From Toxorhynchites rutilus septentrionalis (lineage: Eukaryota; Arthropoda; Insecta; Diptera; Culicidae): 64,000 bases of DNA. Below the pieces are notes generated by a model. That model had not been told where the DNA came from. It worked only from the letters and a program-made list of their open reading frames with translations, and searched no databases. The stretch spans positions 35,259,378 to 35,323,377 of the forward strand of contig NC_073746.1 in assembly GCF_029784135.1 (NCBI RefSeq). The letters run 5' to 3'. Positions 19,830 through 32,016 of this stretch are shown here, piece after piece. The position numbers and the translations under genes were made by a program. Numbering within the stretch: the stretch's first letter is position 1; each line of letters starts with the position of its first letter.

Positions 19830-22800
19830 AAATGAATAAAGAACGCAAAATGAACCTGGACGCTAACCATGCCGCTTTTAGCTCTGAATGCTCGGTTTAT
19901 AAAAGACTATACAATTTGAAAAAAAGCAGCTTGCATTTCAATAAATAGCAACCATGTTCCAGAAGAATTGTGGATCAATTTCATGTACTGTATTTAAATA
20001 TCGCGGGGTTGTCGACAAACTACGTAGCATTACGTCAGATTGTCGAGGAAAAGCGTCCACTTTTAGTTTTATTATCAGAAACCCACATTGTTGAAATTGA
20101 ATTATTTGATCAATATAGTATTCCGGGATATAATGTTGCTGCTTGTTTATCACATTCTAGACACCGCCAGTATGTCTGCTATTTATGTAAGAGAATCAGT
20201 ACAATTCAATCTTCGCCTCAACGAAATGATTGATGGAAACTGGTTCTTAGGCATAACAGTTGCACGTGGCATGAAGATGGGTAATTATGGTGTTTTATAT
20301 CACTCTCCCAGCTCTAGTGACCAACGTTTCGTTGAAAAGTTAGAAAACTGGCTCGAAATGTTCATTGATTCTAGTAAACTAAATATACTGGCTGGTAACT
20401 TTAATATTAATTGGTGTAATAACCATTATTCGAATCCTTTGAAGCGTTTAGCTGAATTTTTCAATTTAAAACAAACTGTGAATGAGTTTACGCGAATTTC
20501 CCGGCACAGTAAAACTTTAATTGATCATGTGTATTCCAATATTGATAGTGTTTGTTCATTAACAGATACTGATTTAAAAATAACCGATCATGAGACCATA
20601 GTTATTAACGTTTTGGATAGTTTCATTAACAACGAAGATTATGTGAAATTGAAGTGCTGTAGATAATATTCTAAACAGGCTATTTCGAACCTTGTGGAGA
20701 GAAGCCTGGATTGTCCATCCGAGGCTAGTAACTTAGATGAATCTACAGCTGTTCTAACTAACGTCTTGAAAACGTGTACAAATCAGCTAGTTGATCAAAA
20801 GTTTGTGTCTATGAAAAACTCGAACAGCTGGTACAATTTGGATCTTTTACGTCTTAAACGTGAGAGGAACAGATGGTACAAAAAGTTTTGTAGAACGAAT
20901 AGTGATATTCATTGGAACAGGTACACGATCGCGCGGAATAAATATTCACAATCAATAAAAAAAACACGTTGTGAATATTTTCAGAGGAGAATTGATCAGC
21001 ATCAAAACAACAGCAAGGAGTTATGGAAAATTTTAAAATCTTTATTGAAGCCAAGTAATTGCAAACCGCGGTCCATAACCTTTAATGGCACATTAGAACA
21101 ATCCGAGCAAGTAATAGCATCTAAGTTTAACGATTATTTTGTCGATAGTGTTTCATTGATCAATCAATCTATTGAATTGGTCGATGAACCCGATGAAATA
21201 AAACAGCCGGTTAATAGTAATTGTAGATTTGAAGATTTCCACCCAATTACATTAGGTCAGTTGAAAACTATTTGCTTTTCATTAGAAAAAACGGCTGGAG
21301 TAGACAATGTTAATGCTAGAGTTGTTCAAGATTGCTTCCATATCATTTCTCACATCTTGCTGGACCTTATAAATACATCATTGGAAACTGGCCATGTGCC
21401 TCAAATGTGGAAAGAATCTTTAGTTGTTCCGATCCAAAAGGTTGCTGGAACGATTAAAGCCGAGGAGTTTCGTTCCATCAACATGTTACACACCTTAGAG
21501 AAAATATTAGAACTTGTTGTTAAAGGCCAGCTGTTGGAATATTTAGATTGTAACTCTTTGCTAATACCAGAACAATCGGGATATCGGGAAGGTCATTCCT
21601 GTGAAACCGCATTGAACTTGGTATTAGCAAAATGGAATGAACAATTAGAAGATAAAGAAACCATTGTTGCTGTTTTCTTGGATCTAAAACGCGCTTTTGA
21701 GACAATTTCTTGGCCCTTGTTGTTGAACACGATTAAGCGCTTTGGAATTACGAGTACTGCATTTAAATGGTTTGAAAGCTATTTGTATGGCAGAACTCAA
21801 CGGACTGCTTTTAGCGATTTCATTTCTAGTCCTGTAGAGAATAATCTTGGAGTACCTCAGGGCAGTGTATTAGGGCCTCTTTTATTTATTATGTATATCA
21901 ATGACATGCGGAGAGTCTTACGATTTTGCGATATTAATCTTTTCGTAGATGACACTGTGTTATTCATTGCAGCTAAAGATGTATATCAGGCCGTTTTGCA
22001 CCTGAATGAAGATTTGCGTTTTCTAAGTAGATGGTTGAAGTATAAGCAATTGAAATTGAACATAAGTAAAACAAAATACATGATAATCTCGCGAAATCGA
22101 ATAAATGAAAACGTCTCTATTGTTATTGATTACGAGACTATTGACCGCGTTCGGGAGGTTTCAATATCTTGGCGTGATTATTGATGACAAACTCAAGTTC
22201 AACACTCACATTGACAATGTCATCAAGAAAATTGCCAAGAAGTATGGAATCTTATGCCGATTGAAAAATGATTTAACTATTTGCAGCAAAATACAGCTAT
22301 ACAAATCTATCATCTCTCCTCATTTGGACTTTTGTTCATCCATTCTATTTCTTGCCAATGGAACACAAATATCGAGATTACAGCGTTTGCAGAATAAAAT
22401 AATGCGATTAATACTAAAATGTAATAGGTTCACTTCCTCATCTTTGATGCTGGACGCTTTGCAATGGTTATCCGTGAAGCAAAGAATTGTTTATTTAACT
22501 ATGGTGTTCATTTTTAAAGTAATTAACGGTTTGCTACCTCGCTATTTGTGTGATCGAGTTGAAAGTGACTTTCATAGTTATAACACTAGAAACGCGAATG
22601 AATTAAGAACACCCCATTTCATTACATGTGCTTCACAAAATTCGTTATATTTCAAAGGAATAAATGTTTTCAACTCGATGCCAAGACATATTAAACGTTA
22701 GCAGATTTAAGAGAAGCTGTATTTCACACGTGAAAGCTGTGTTTTCATAACAGCTGAATGATTTTTCTTTTACTTTATGACGAAAATTTTAAATGACGAA

Positions 22801-23060
22801 GTTTTATACGAACGGATAATTTATGTGAAAAGTTTTATGCAGTCTTTTTTATTTTATTTTTTTCATTGAATATTGTATCTGACGAAGTTTCTATTGAACG
22901 GATTATAATGTGGAGACGATTTAATTTTTTTTACATTATTTTTATTTCTCTATTTTGTATTAATCTCTATTATGTCTGTCATGATCTTGGTGATGATGGA
23001 CTATTTTTATTTTTATTTTGATTTTTTTTTAATATTGTAGTAGTTGAAAAAAAAAATAAA
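19830..23060 (+). mobile_element. CR1/jockey-group LINE, 5'-truncated and decayed
   Basis: It begins with the end of an ORF1 (about 19838-19947, containing NHAAFSSECSVYKRLYNLKK and then TAG). ORF2 (about 19953-22750) and a 3' UTR of about 300 bp with two TGACGAAGTTT...GAACGGAT repeats follow. The 3' end is A-rich (AAAAAAAAAATAAAAG near 23055). No RNase H is encoded, so it is not an I-type LINE. The left junction lies within a truncated foldback arm. I cannot place the clade more precisely. Confidence 0.85.
19953..22750 (+). pseudogene. LINE ORF2: endonuclease and reverse transcriptase, disrupted
   Basis: The pieces are 19970-20233 (endonuclease start: LYLNIAGLSTNYVALRQIV, LLSETHI), 20088-20666 (LAGNFNINWC, TLIDHVYSN, ITDHETI), 20694-22184 (RT) and 22105-22701. 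RT motifs are DLKRAFETI with the first aspartate, LGVPQGSVLGPLLF, and LFVDDTVLF, where the usual ADD is VDD. Lesions: a frameshift near 20165, an in-frame TAG at 20664-20666, a frameshift near 22158 and another near 22697. The natural end in the last phase is the TAA at 22748-22750. It encodes no working protein. Confidence 0.88.
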
Positions 23061-23595
23061 AGTAGTCTACAAAAGTTTGAGCGTCGCGCACGTGTTGCAG
23101 ATATGAAGGATAAAAATTTAAAAGTTTTGTAAGGGCCGGTCTAGAAATTATTCGTGAAGGAAAATTTCTCGATTTCTCTGGATGGGGATATTCAAGTCAA
23201 TCCAAAACAAGGCTGGCGGTTGGACTTGTGTCTTGGTGGACCATTTGGCTGCAAGGGCCTTGTTGGGACCGTATCGACTTTGTGGCGGACCAGACTGAGT
23301 ATTGGCTTGTCTTTGGACATTGACATTTTTTTTTGAACTTATATCTGTAAATAAAATCAGTTCGTTTTTTTTGCTAAACTGATTTCAATGCTGAGAAAAA
23401 AAATATCTTTTAGATAACTCGTCTTGCTCAAATCTCTGTAGGGGAAGGAGGCGGGACCATTATCATCATCAACATGTTTCTAGTCTTCGTTCGCCATTCC
23501 TATACGACTAGACTAGACTAGATATATGCGAAAAGAATTTTTTTTTTTTTTGCAAGTGTGATATTATTGACTTCAATTTAATATGTTGATTATCT
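23061..23595. other. Unassigned stretch after the LINE
   Basis: A repetitive-looking CTTGGTGGACCATTTGGCTG-type passage at 23210-23310 and simple AT-rich DNA. A 60-codon frame at 23154-23336 has no known motif. Confidence 0.35.
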
Positions 23596-23598
23596 GAA

Positions 23599-23870
23599 CT
23601 GCCCACGATTGCATAGGAGACGTAATCGACAACACCTATTGTTGTGGGGGAAACGCATTTTTGTTGATTTTGGCCTACAAGCATAACCATGCAAATTTCC
23701 GATGAAATGATCTGTCCAGTTGAAGGATATTATCGTCAAAAAGAGGGCCTAGGTAATTTTGCGGATTATAACATATTTTTTCCATTTGAAAAACGCTTGC
23801 GTCTATCTATGCGGACAATCAATCGTTTCAATTAACATTTGTCCGCATAGCTAGACGTAATCACCAGGTT
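23599..23870 (+). mobile_element. Diverged copy of the CTGCCCATG MITE
   Basis: It matches the inverse of 27189-27421: CTGCCCA...GCATAGGAGACGTAATC, AACGCATTTTTGTTG, ATAACCATGCAAATTT, GATCTGTCCAGTTGAAGGAT and TAATTTTGCGGATTATAAC. The right part differs and contains a hairpin with TATGCGGACAA/TTGTCCGCATA arms (about 23808-23853) followed by AGACGTAATCACC. Non-coding. Confidence 0.7.
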
Positions 23871-23879
23871 GCACTGTTT

Positions 23880-25680
23880 GTAGCGTTCGTATTTACAATT
23901 CCGATAATAGTCAAAACGTCTCCGTCGGTAGTTTCATCTGTATTGACAAGTTCTCAGAAATGTTCAACATGATGCAAGAAGCAAGCTGTTTCATGAATAA
24001 AGAAAAAGAGAAAATCTATCCGAAGCCAAGTGAATCTAGCAATTCCTAAAAGCCAACCAAAGTAAAGTCAATAAAAATATTTTTTCATGCCGACATTTTG
24101 CGCGGCCAGCTTGCCAGATCATGCCAACCTGCCGCCATAGTTCAATTCCATGTTAATAGACCATCATCCACTTCACTGCACGCGCTAGAACCGGGTATTG
24201 CATTTCGTGTCTTCAAAGCATTCACTTCGCGCTATTTGCTTGTGGGGCCTTTGCCAATAAACTATATCCACACAGCGTGATGATCAGCAATTGAGAGTTT
24301 TCGCGTCGTTTTCTCTTCCTCCCTCTGCGAAACGATAATTTCGACAGCAGACGAATGTCCTGTATCAATTAATTTATACGACCAGCGAAGTGACGAAGTG
24401 GTTGAAAGCGACATCGAAGCCGAAAAAGACGACGTTGATGATTGTGATGGCGGGGTCGTTTTGGGGTTTTAGCAAATGGCTTAACACGCTATCGAAAGTG
24501 TTTGGCTTCTTTTGTGCGGGGCCATAAATTGACTCAATCCAAATAAATATCTAAGCCACTCATTCAATTAAGACGTTTCGACGAAGGAACTACATTGCTC
24601 GTGCGACCGCTCATTCTCGGTAGTTTTGTCCCACTTCGTTAAGCTTTATGAGGTCATTGTTTCTGCAGATAGGGATTGGCCAAAACGCACCCCTCGATTT
24701 CGGCAGTAAATTTATTTCCCGCAAATCTGTCTTCGGCTAATTAGTCTCAACTTTTATTTGAATTGAAAATTAAGGGTAACGTGAACACAGGGAGTCCGAA
24801 TGAAAATAAAATTGCGACATTTGTGAGACATAATGGATCTAAAAGGGCCATTCTATTTCCGTTTTCATGAGCTCCATTCTTCACGGCGAAAAAAAGGTTT
24901 CTACGCAAATAATTATGTAGGCTGATTGAGTGTTATAAAACAGTGTTGATGAGTGACTGCGATTCAACAATTAGAAGTCAAAAATCCAAATATCAGAAGT
25001 TGAAAATCAAAAAAAACAAAATAAAAACATTTGCGCTCCGTCCTCAAGTTCTAGAATTTCTAGAAATTCGATAACGATCTGTGGTTTTGAATACATCCTA
25101 CTCGTCAATGTATCGTCCACCCACAAAATGATGATATTTGCTTGAAACCGCAGTGGGCGGCACAGGCACCCATGAAATCTCACAAATGTATACCGTTGGA
25201 GTTTGATCCTTGCCCTTTGTAGAAATAAACTTTGAAATTGTGCTTTGAAATACACTCCTCCACAGTCTCGGAACATAACACGCATCATCGTTTCGAAATG
25301 TCTAAGGCATCGTTGGGTCTGTTTATACGAAAAAAAAATTCCATTCAAGCTATACCAAAAATTCCACACCAAGTTGATCATTGAGAGCTATTGAGACGCA
25401 ACCGAAAGACCGAACAAACAGTTGTGCTAACATTTCAAATGTGGATCAGACTGATATACACACAGCTTCCAGTTCGGAAGAAGTACGATTTCCATTAAGT
25501 TTCGACCTCAATCTTAAATAAGAGTTGTTCGACAAACCATTACTAGTAACTTCAACATGGAAATATACGACTTATTTGATTTTACTTTCAGCGAATGATA
25601 CAGTGTATGTATCATTCAAGTCATTATGATGACTCATAACTCACAAAAAACCCACTCCGGTAATGTGGTAATATGACAAA
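23880..25680. other. Low-repeat island 2
   Basis: Non-repetitive within this window. Open frames such as 25007-25381 (minus, 124 codons) have no recognisable domain. It may be intronic or intergenic host sequence. Confidence 0.4.
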
Positions 25681-26107
25681 GCAACATGCAAGGACACCCT
25701 GCGACTTTCAACAAAATACAGACAAAAAGTCCCCCAAACGGCATGTGCATTAAAATGCATAACAATGTGATGATTCAGCCATCAGTATGTGCCGCAGGGG
25801 TAGGGTTGGCTGGGTATAGAAGTAAAAAGTGCCCCAAAATCAATTCAGCTCTATGTAGTATATTGTATAGGGTACAAATAAGAAATTGTGACTATTGTTT
25901 TAACCCCTATGTGATTTACCATAGGATCTATGGTGAAAATCATACTTTTTCGTCTCTCATCAGCTTCGGGATAAAAATACTGAACGTACATCTTACTATC
26001 GTGTATCGAGAAATATTTTCAATAATTCAAAATTCGAAAATTCAATTAGTAAAAAAATTTTGAAACATTGAAACAAAATTTTTGGAAGATTTAGAGATTC
26101 AATACTA
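25681..26107. repeat. Fragment of the TATGGTTCACTATA repeat family
   Basis: At 25890-25960 the passage AACCCCTATGTGATTTACCA followed by ATGGTGAAAATCATACTTTTT resembles 27825-27870 and, inverted, 31020-31085. The rest is unassigned. Confidence 0.4.
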
Positions 26108-26419
26108 TACCCATACCTCGCTTTACGGCCTAGATACGTTCCACGAAACATGGCCGCAAATCGAAAAGCCGTATAAGGAATCAATTATTCTAATCGGATC
26201 GGTTCCAAATTTTGTTAAATTTGTAACATGGTTTATAATTCAAAATGCATTTTAAAGCATAAATAAGCAGTACATATATTTGTACATAAAATAATAACAG
26301 ACTCCAAAAACCAACAATAAGAATAAGTTCCTCATGTAAAAAGGGTTCCCTATCAGCTTCAGGTAGATTAAGTACATAATGTTCGTTCAAACCTTCAAAG
26401 CCGAGATCATGTGCTAGCT

Positions 26420-26900
26420 GTGAAACATTCTGTCTAATTTCAGGAAGGAATTAACTTCTGCATCAGTACTTTTACACATTCTGGCCATACCTTATTACAA
26501 ACATGGTTCATTGTTGTTAATTTCAATTCCTTCCATTATTCTCTGATGCTGTCAACAGCATCCTTGATGTTGTAATGTTTCCAAAATGTTTTAATTGATG
26601 ATTTATCATCGGTTTCCCGTTTGAGTTGTCGTAAAGTTCGTCGTAGGTAATATGCTTTCAAAATGGCTATTGCACTCTGATCCATTGGTTGGATTAAAGT
26701 TGTTGTATTTTTCGGAATATATCGACATCTTCACTTCAGATAGTTCAGACAGTTAGTAGAATGCCCTGATGCATTAATCAAAATAAGAGAAGCCTTGTTG
26801 CTTCAGTTTTCACTTCTGTACCAAAGTGAATTTTGAACCAATCCCCAAAAGTAGGTTTAGTCATCCAAACTTTTTTCTTGGATACGACGAGTGATTGATT
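26420..26900 (-). pseudogene. Tigger-type transposase remnant
   Basis: Translating the minus strand in shifting frames gives LILINASGHS, which corresponds to the usual LDNAPGH catalytic block with the aspartate lost. It is followed by IQPMDQSAIAILKAYYLRR, the conserved Tigger QPMDQ motif, and then LRQLKRETDDKSSIKTFW and IKDAVDSI. Stops and frame changes are frequent and the DNA-binding half is not recognisable. It is a relic. Confidence 0.75.
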
Positions 26901-27188
26901 TTTATTTAGTTCTGTATGGGATCTTTCTATTTTAAAATTTTTCAAACCATCCTCGCCTTATTTGGATTATTATATGTGACATCCTCAGCAGATTCAGCGG
27001 TGTCTCCATTCTTCAAATTTTAGAACATAAATTGTGCAAGACTGGCAACATTAGATATACCGTAACAAAAAAAAGTTTTTTTGTCGTTATAGCGAAACAT
27101 TTAAGGCCGTAAACAGAAAACGTGCCTTAATTTAAGATGGCCGTTATAGCGAAATGCCGTATAAAGAGCGGCCGTATAGCGAGGTATG

Positions 27189-27421
27189 CTGCCCATGTTT
27201 GTATAGGAGACGTAAACGACAAAATGAACAAAATCGACTTTATCGCTGTTATAATCCGCAAAATTACCAAGGCTCTCTTTCTGCCGATAATATCCTTCAA
27301 CTGGACAGATCATTTCGTCGAAAATTTGCATGGTTATGACTGTAGGCCAAAAAACAACAAAAATGCGTTTTTCCAACCCTAATGATGTTGGTGATTACGT
27401 CTTCTATGCAAACATGGGCAG
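27189..27421. mobile_element. MITE with CTGCCCATGTTTG ends, inside the Tigger terminal repeat
   Basis: A 233-bp non-coding element with terminal repeats of about 26 bp (CTGCCCATGTTTGTATAGGA at the left; the inverse, CTGCCCATGTTTGCATAGAA, at the right). It is flanked by TATG (27185-27188 and 27422-27425). Removing it with one TATG restores the Tigger right end, which confirms both boundaries and a 4-bp duplication. A diverged copy is at 23599-23870. Confidence 0.88.
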
Positions 27422-27876
27422 TATGGGTGTACTCTAATTCGTATTTAAATGTGTTTCTACGTATTTGTGTTTTTTTTTAGAATTTTAAGTGTTGCGCGAT
27501 ACAAAAATATATATTCATAAAAGTTTGATTTCTTTCTAAATTTTGAGACTTAGTACTGGTTTAAATTCTATTCCAATATGTTCGTATGTGATTTTTGATA
27601 TTTGTGATTTTTTTTTCAGAACATTTCGAGAACTACGCAGCCCGAAAATATCCAATAATTAAAACAAAAATCTTTTTGCTCATTTCCTAATATTTTGTTA
27701 TTATTCCAAAATCTATAATTGTATTGTATTCATGTGTTCGTGAAAAGTACCTCCAAATCTTATCACCAGCACTATGGAAAATGCTGTATAAAGTATTAAA
27801 TTAGAAAAATTAAGTAATTTTTTGAATCCCTATATGGTTCACTATAAGAGCTGTAGTCAAAAACGTAGTTTTTAAT

Positions 27877-28516
27877 TTGACGTGGGACTACGTCTAACCG
27901 GAGTATATGAGGGTTAAATAAAAACCAAAACCCAGAACATGCAGGAAAAAATGAAAGATTTCGAATATTTATAACTCGAACATTTCTTAACAGATCGGAA
28001 AGATGTTTGCATCATTTGATAGGAATTTTTTCTACGCGTGTATCACAATGTATGAAATGTTATTTTTCATGAGATAATCAATTAAGTAACTGTGAAATGT
28101 GAAGCGTTATCAAAACGCCCTAACTGCCAAGTTTTGGTTGGCCCGATTTACGGTTTCCCCAACACTGATTTCAAAATCAATGTACCTGTGGGAATCCGCT
28201 TTGCAAATACATGCAAGTTGAGGGAATTTTTGTTCTCATCGAAGTATGTTCCCTAACACAGCTATCTAAATCAATGTGCCTGGAGAAATCCGCTTTGCAG
28301 ATACATGCAAGTTGGGAGAATTTTTGTTCCTATCGAAGCATGTTCCCCAACACAGCCATAAAAACCGAGGTGTATTATAGTACATGGTGTTTGTTAAAAT
28401 TCTTTACTTACTGAGCAAATATGTTAATTCAATTGAATTCGAAAATTGTTTCATTCAATCAATAATTTAATCATTACAAACAAATGATTACTAAGACAAC
28501 GGTAGTCCCACGTCAA
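27877..28516. mobile_element. MITE with TTGACGTGGGACTA ends and internal tandem repeat
   Basis: Perfect 14-bp terminal inverted repeats TTGACGTGGGACTA (27877-27890) and TAGTCCCACGTCAA (28503-28516). The interior holds two complete 94-bp direct repeats (28177-28270 and 28271-28364) sharing AATCCGCTTTGCA, TACATGCAAGTTG and AACACAGC, preceded by a partial unit. Related ends (GACGTAGGACTACGTC) occur near 33300, 42915 and 54537. Non-coding. Confidence 0.7.
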
Positions 28517-28924
28517 CTTTGTGGTTATATTATAGATATAACCCCCCCCCCCTTTTTTTTTCATGCCGTACTCAACAGGCTTGGAAATGAACATTCGAGA
28601 AATACTCAAAGTACGTCTAATATGGTGTACCAAGACAAATTATAAAAAAAATTTATAGAATTTTTTTTTAATTAAAGTAATTTTGGCATTTCGAAATTTT
28701 GGATTTTTTAAATTTTTAGATCCATTTAAACATAATTTACATTTAAATGTACCTGTTTTTGATACGTGTTTTTTTAAGAATTTTAGAGGGCTTTGCGGTA
28801 TATTTTTTTTAATTTGAAATTTTGGAATTAATAAATTATGTTTTGAGACACAGTACTGCTGTTTTTTTTTATTAAATCGTTTATTTTTACAGGTTCAGTT
28901 ACATAAGTTTAAAGGAGCCAAACT

Positions 28925-29201
28925 GGTGCACCCGTGGCCGAGTGGTTAGCGTCTCACATTATCATGCCGAGTGTTCGGGTTCAATTCCCGTTCTGGCCGG
29001 GGGATTTTTCGTCAAAGAAATTTCCTTCGACTTGCACTGTGGTCATGCGTATTCAAGAGCTTGCCCCTCGGAATACATTCAAGGCGTGTTATTTGGCTTA
29101 AGAAATCTCGACCAAGTATTAATAAATGACGCTAGTTAATGCATACGTTGAGACGGCAAAAGTTCCACAAGGGAACGTTAACGCCATTCAAGAAGAAGAA
29201 G
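28925..29201 (+). mobile_element. tRNA-derived SINE (family B) in the LINE 3' UTR
   Basis: A 277-bp insertion between two copies of AAAGGAGCCAAACT (28911-28924 and 29202-29215). The head is a tRNA-Ser/Leu-like promoter: A-box TGGCCGAGTGG and B-box GGTTCAATTCCC. The body includes TTTTTCGTCAAAGAAATTTC and GACTTGCACTGTGGTCA, and the tail is (GAA)n. Its own orientation is plus, opposite to the host LINE. The family is also found split at 33772-33890 and 35568-35650. Confidence 0.93.
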
Positions 29202-29511
29202 AAAGGAGCCAAACTCCTATCTGTATTGTTACAAGTATATATAAACATTTTTCATTAATTCTAGTGTTAATGAAGTAGAGAACCGATTAGTCGCGGTTTG
29301 CTCGAGTTTAGAAGGGTGACATTTTTTCAAGAAAAGGAACGGATATAAGGATACGTTGACAATGTTCACACTCACATTCATCATACTCAATTCTTAAGCC
29401 TATCTTATATCTAATATGTGTTTACATTTCACCTTATTCTATTGTTAGTAAGAAGGGATTTGATTTCTCGCGAAGGAAAAGGAAAAGGAGAATATAAGGA
29501 TATAAGGACAA

Positions 29512-30193
29512 TCACACACGAAGATCGATAACTTTTAAGAAGACATATATTTGGGACATGTAATCAAGGTCTAACCGAGCCAACACATCTCTCACCGGCA
29601 CATTGGGCTGTCTTCCTTTGGCCCGAAGAGAGTTTTCTAAATTCGATCTGGCAACAAGATACACCTCGCACGACCAAACAACGTGTTCGATGTCGTGGTA
29701 ACCTTGGCCACAAGCACAGATATTGCCATCGGCAAGATTAAAACGAAAGAGTAGCGCGTCTAACGAACAGTGATTGGACATGAGTCGAGAGAAGGTGCGA
29801 AAAAAGTCCCGACTCAAGTCCAGACTTTTGAACCATGGTTTGAGGCTAACCTTAGGGATAATCGAGTGAAACCACCGAACCAATTCATCTTTGTTCCACT
29901 TACGTTGCCAGTTAGCGATGGTATTTTTACGGACTAAAGAATAAAATTCATTGAAGGCGATTTGACGCTGATAAATATCGCCTTCAATTGCACCTACCTT
30001 TGCCAATGAGTCAGCCCTCTCATTACCCGGAATTGAGCAATGTGAAGGGACCCAAACAAATGTAATGACATAACAGCGTCTGGTTAAAGCACTCAAAATT
30101 TCTCGTATTCTCTCAAGGAAGTACGGCGAGTGCTTTTCCGGCCTCACTGAACGGATAGCTTCGACAGAGCTAAGACTATCCGTTACAATGTAA
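29512..30193 (-). pseudogene. RNase H and C-terminal fragment of LINE ORF2
   Basis: An open frame corresponding to the last 225 or so codons of the complete ORF2. It contains VTDSLSSVEAI, WVPSHCSIPGNERAD and the CACGQGYHDIEH cluster. The N-terminal part of RNase H, RT and endonuclease are absent. About a dozen codons upstream of 30193 in the same frame come from flanking DNA, not from the LINE. It is a fragment with no expected function. Confidence 0.92.
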
Positions 30194-30205
30194 ACAGTAC
30201 TGCTG

Positions 30206-30829
30206 TGTTCGTACTTGTTTTTTGTATTCATCATTTTTTTTTTAATGTATCGAGTATTGAACGTACTATTTTAAGGCAATTCTTGAATACAGCTATAAAA
30301 ATGGATATTACGTTGGAAAAAGTATATTGATTTAGAAGGGACATATGAAATTTAGATGATAAATAAAGTATTTTCTTTAAAAACACAAATTCATGGTATA
30401 AATTTGACAGAATGTATTGGATATTTAGTGAACATAGAGTTGTGAAATCAAAACTCGAAATATAGAATATTTCCAATCGTGATAGTAGAGCGACGGAAAT
30501 CGTGTGACAATGAATAAACATTTAAAATACCAAATGTCGTATAACACCTGCACATGGAATGTTACCAAAATTTTTCGAAAAATTTTTACTTAAATATATT
30601 CCACATTCTGACCAAAAATGTCACCGATAGTATCCATTTGAAGCCAGGCCCGGAACGCATTAACATCTCCCAACAAATCTGCCGCATCTTTGCCAAAAAA
30701 ACTGAGGACAAGTAACAGCAGCTTGCTGTAAATCAATTATTTTAAAATATTTTCGTAATTTTCACCGTGTGCATTTTCTATTTTTAAGAAATCGATGATT
30801 AATAAAATCGTAAATTCAAATTCATAACA
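30206..30829. other. Unassigned AT-rich stretch
   Basis: No gene. Frame 30231-30521 is AT-driven and featureless. It lies inside the larger inverted-repeat region. Confidence 0.4.
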
Positions 30830-31331
30830 TTGAACATATCAACATTTGTTCTTTTTATAGAATTATCAAATTTGGTATAAAAAAAATTCGAAATGCCAAA
30901 AAAATTGACTTTTCGATGGCATTCTGATCACAGTGAGATACTATGAGTATACTATGATACAATATGATTTTTTTTCTATATTTTCTTTCCTTTCCAAGCT
31001 ATTGAAAGTGTCGTGAAAAAAAAACTACGTTTTCAGCCATAGTTCTTATAGTGAACCATATAGAGATTCAGAAAAATTATCTAATTTTCTAATTCTCAAC
31101 AATAGTTTTTATAGCGCTGATGATAAGACTTGGGGCTTTTGTTACGAATACACGAATACAATACAATAATTGATTTTAGGAAAATTTAAAAAATGCTAGA
31201 AAAAATGGAAATAAAAAAAATTATTAAAAAATTATTAGATACATTCGTACCGTGCAATTCTCGAAATATTCTGAAAAAAGATCACCAATATCAAGACATA
31301 TAATAAATACACAAACAAAAAAATATACATA

Positions 31332-32016
31332 CACCCAGTATTTTTTACGCGGATACGTACTTCGTAAAACAACCGCGTTAATTTGAAAATCCGCGTAAAA
31401 AAACCGCGTTAATTGGAAAATCCGCTTAAAAATCCTGGTAAAAAGAACCATGTCACCTAATGATAGGTATCAAATGGGACTATCCTTTCGTAAAACGGAA
31501 GTAAAAAGTTGAGTATTGCTAGCTTCCGGAACCCGTAGTTTTTTTCCTGCAATTTCGTTGGTTAGTGGTAGCTATAGTTCGGTTTTCCACACGAATGAGG
31601 TCATCTGCTGTTGCTAGAAGATTCCCTTGTGATTTGTATACTCTGCTGCCGATGCGCGTGTAGTACCACTGTTGGACCGTCTAGACTCTAGAGTTAAGTA
31701 GACAGGGAAAGACATTCACGAATCGCTGCCCGTAAAAACCCCGTCCCGTTGTACCGCCCGGTGAGCTACCTGTTACCCACCTAAAATCCACGTAAGAATC
31801 GTGATAAGGTGCGGCACTAATTTCCTTCATAAGCGCTAAGCTCCGTTACAAGCACTAATTACCGTAATATACGCTGAGGAAGTATAAGAGAGAAATGTGA
31901 GCTGAGGGAGAGATGTGATATTGCACTGGTATTTTTTACGCGGGTACTGCGTAAAAAACCGCGTCAAAAAACCTCGTAAAAAAAACTGCGCAAAAAAACC
32001 GCTTAAAAACCTGGGT
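31332..32016. mobile_element. MITE with CACCCAG...ACGCGG ends (685 bp)
   Basis: Ends are CACCCAGTATTTTTTACGCG at the left and, inverted, CACCCAGGTTTTTAAGCGG at the right, with TA outside each end (31330-31331 and 32017-32018). Several internal TTTTTTACGCGG copies lie next to the ends. The middle, about 450 bp, is unrelated non-coding sequence. A 121-bp member is at 55634-55754. The TA duplication points to the Tc1/mariner-type group. Confidence 0.85.

Larger units (their letters stand above)
26108..27429 (-). mobile_element. Pogo/Tigger-like DNA transposon, dead
   Basis: Terminal repeats are CCCATACCTCGCTTTACGGC at the left and, on the inverse strand once the MITE at 27189-27421 is removed, CCCATACCTCGCTATACGGC at the right. 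TA lies outside each end (26106-26107 and 27430-27431). Secondary TATAACGGCC/GCCGTTATAG repeats sit inside the right end. The interior is a degraded transposase on the minus strand. The family cuts and pastes at TA sites with a DDE transposase. Confidence 0.8.
28862..30193 (-). mobile_element. 5'-truncated sister copy of the I-type LINE
   Basis: Closely matches 8745-9815 of the complete LINE, with a SINE added at 28925-29201. It has its own 12-bp target duplication ACAGTACTGCTG (28850-28861 and 30194-30205) and a poly-T start (poly-A on the element strand). Truncation falls inside RNase H. Incomplete reverse transcription typically leaves such 5' truncations. Confidence 0.95.

Noticed and set aside
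28932..29000. tRNA-Ser/Leu-like sequence as a possible tRNA gene
   Set aside because: It is the head of a SINE: it has a SINE body and tail and a target duplication. The same reasoning applies to the heads at 39991 and 18080 and to the inverted one near 3300-3370.
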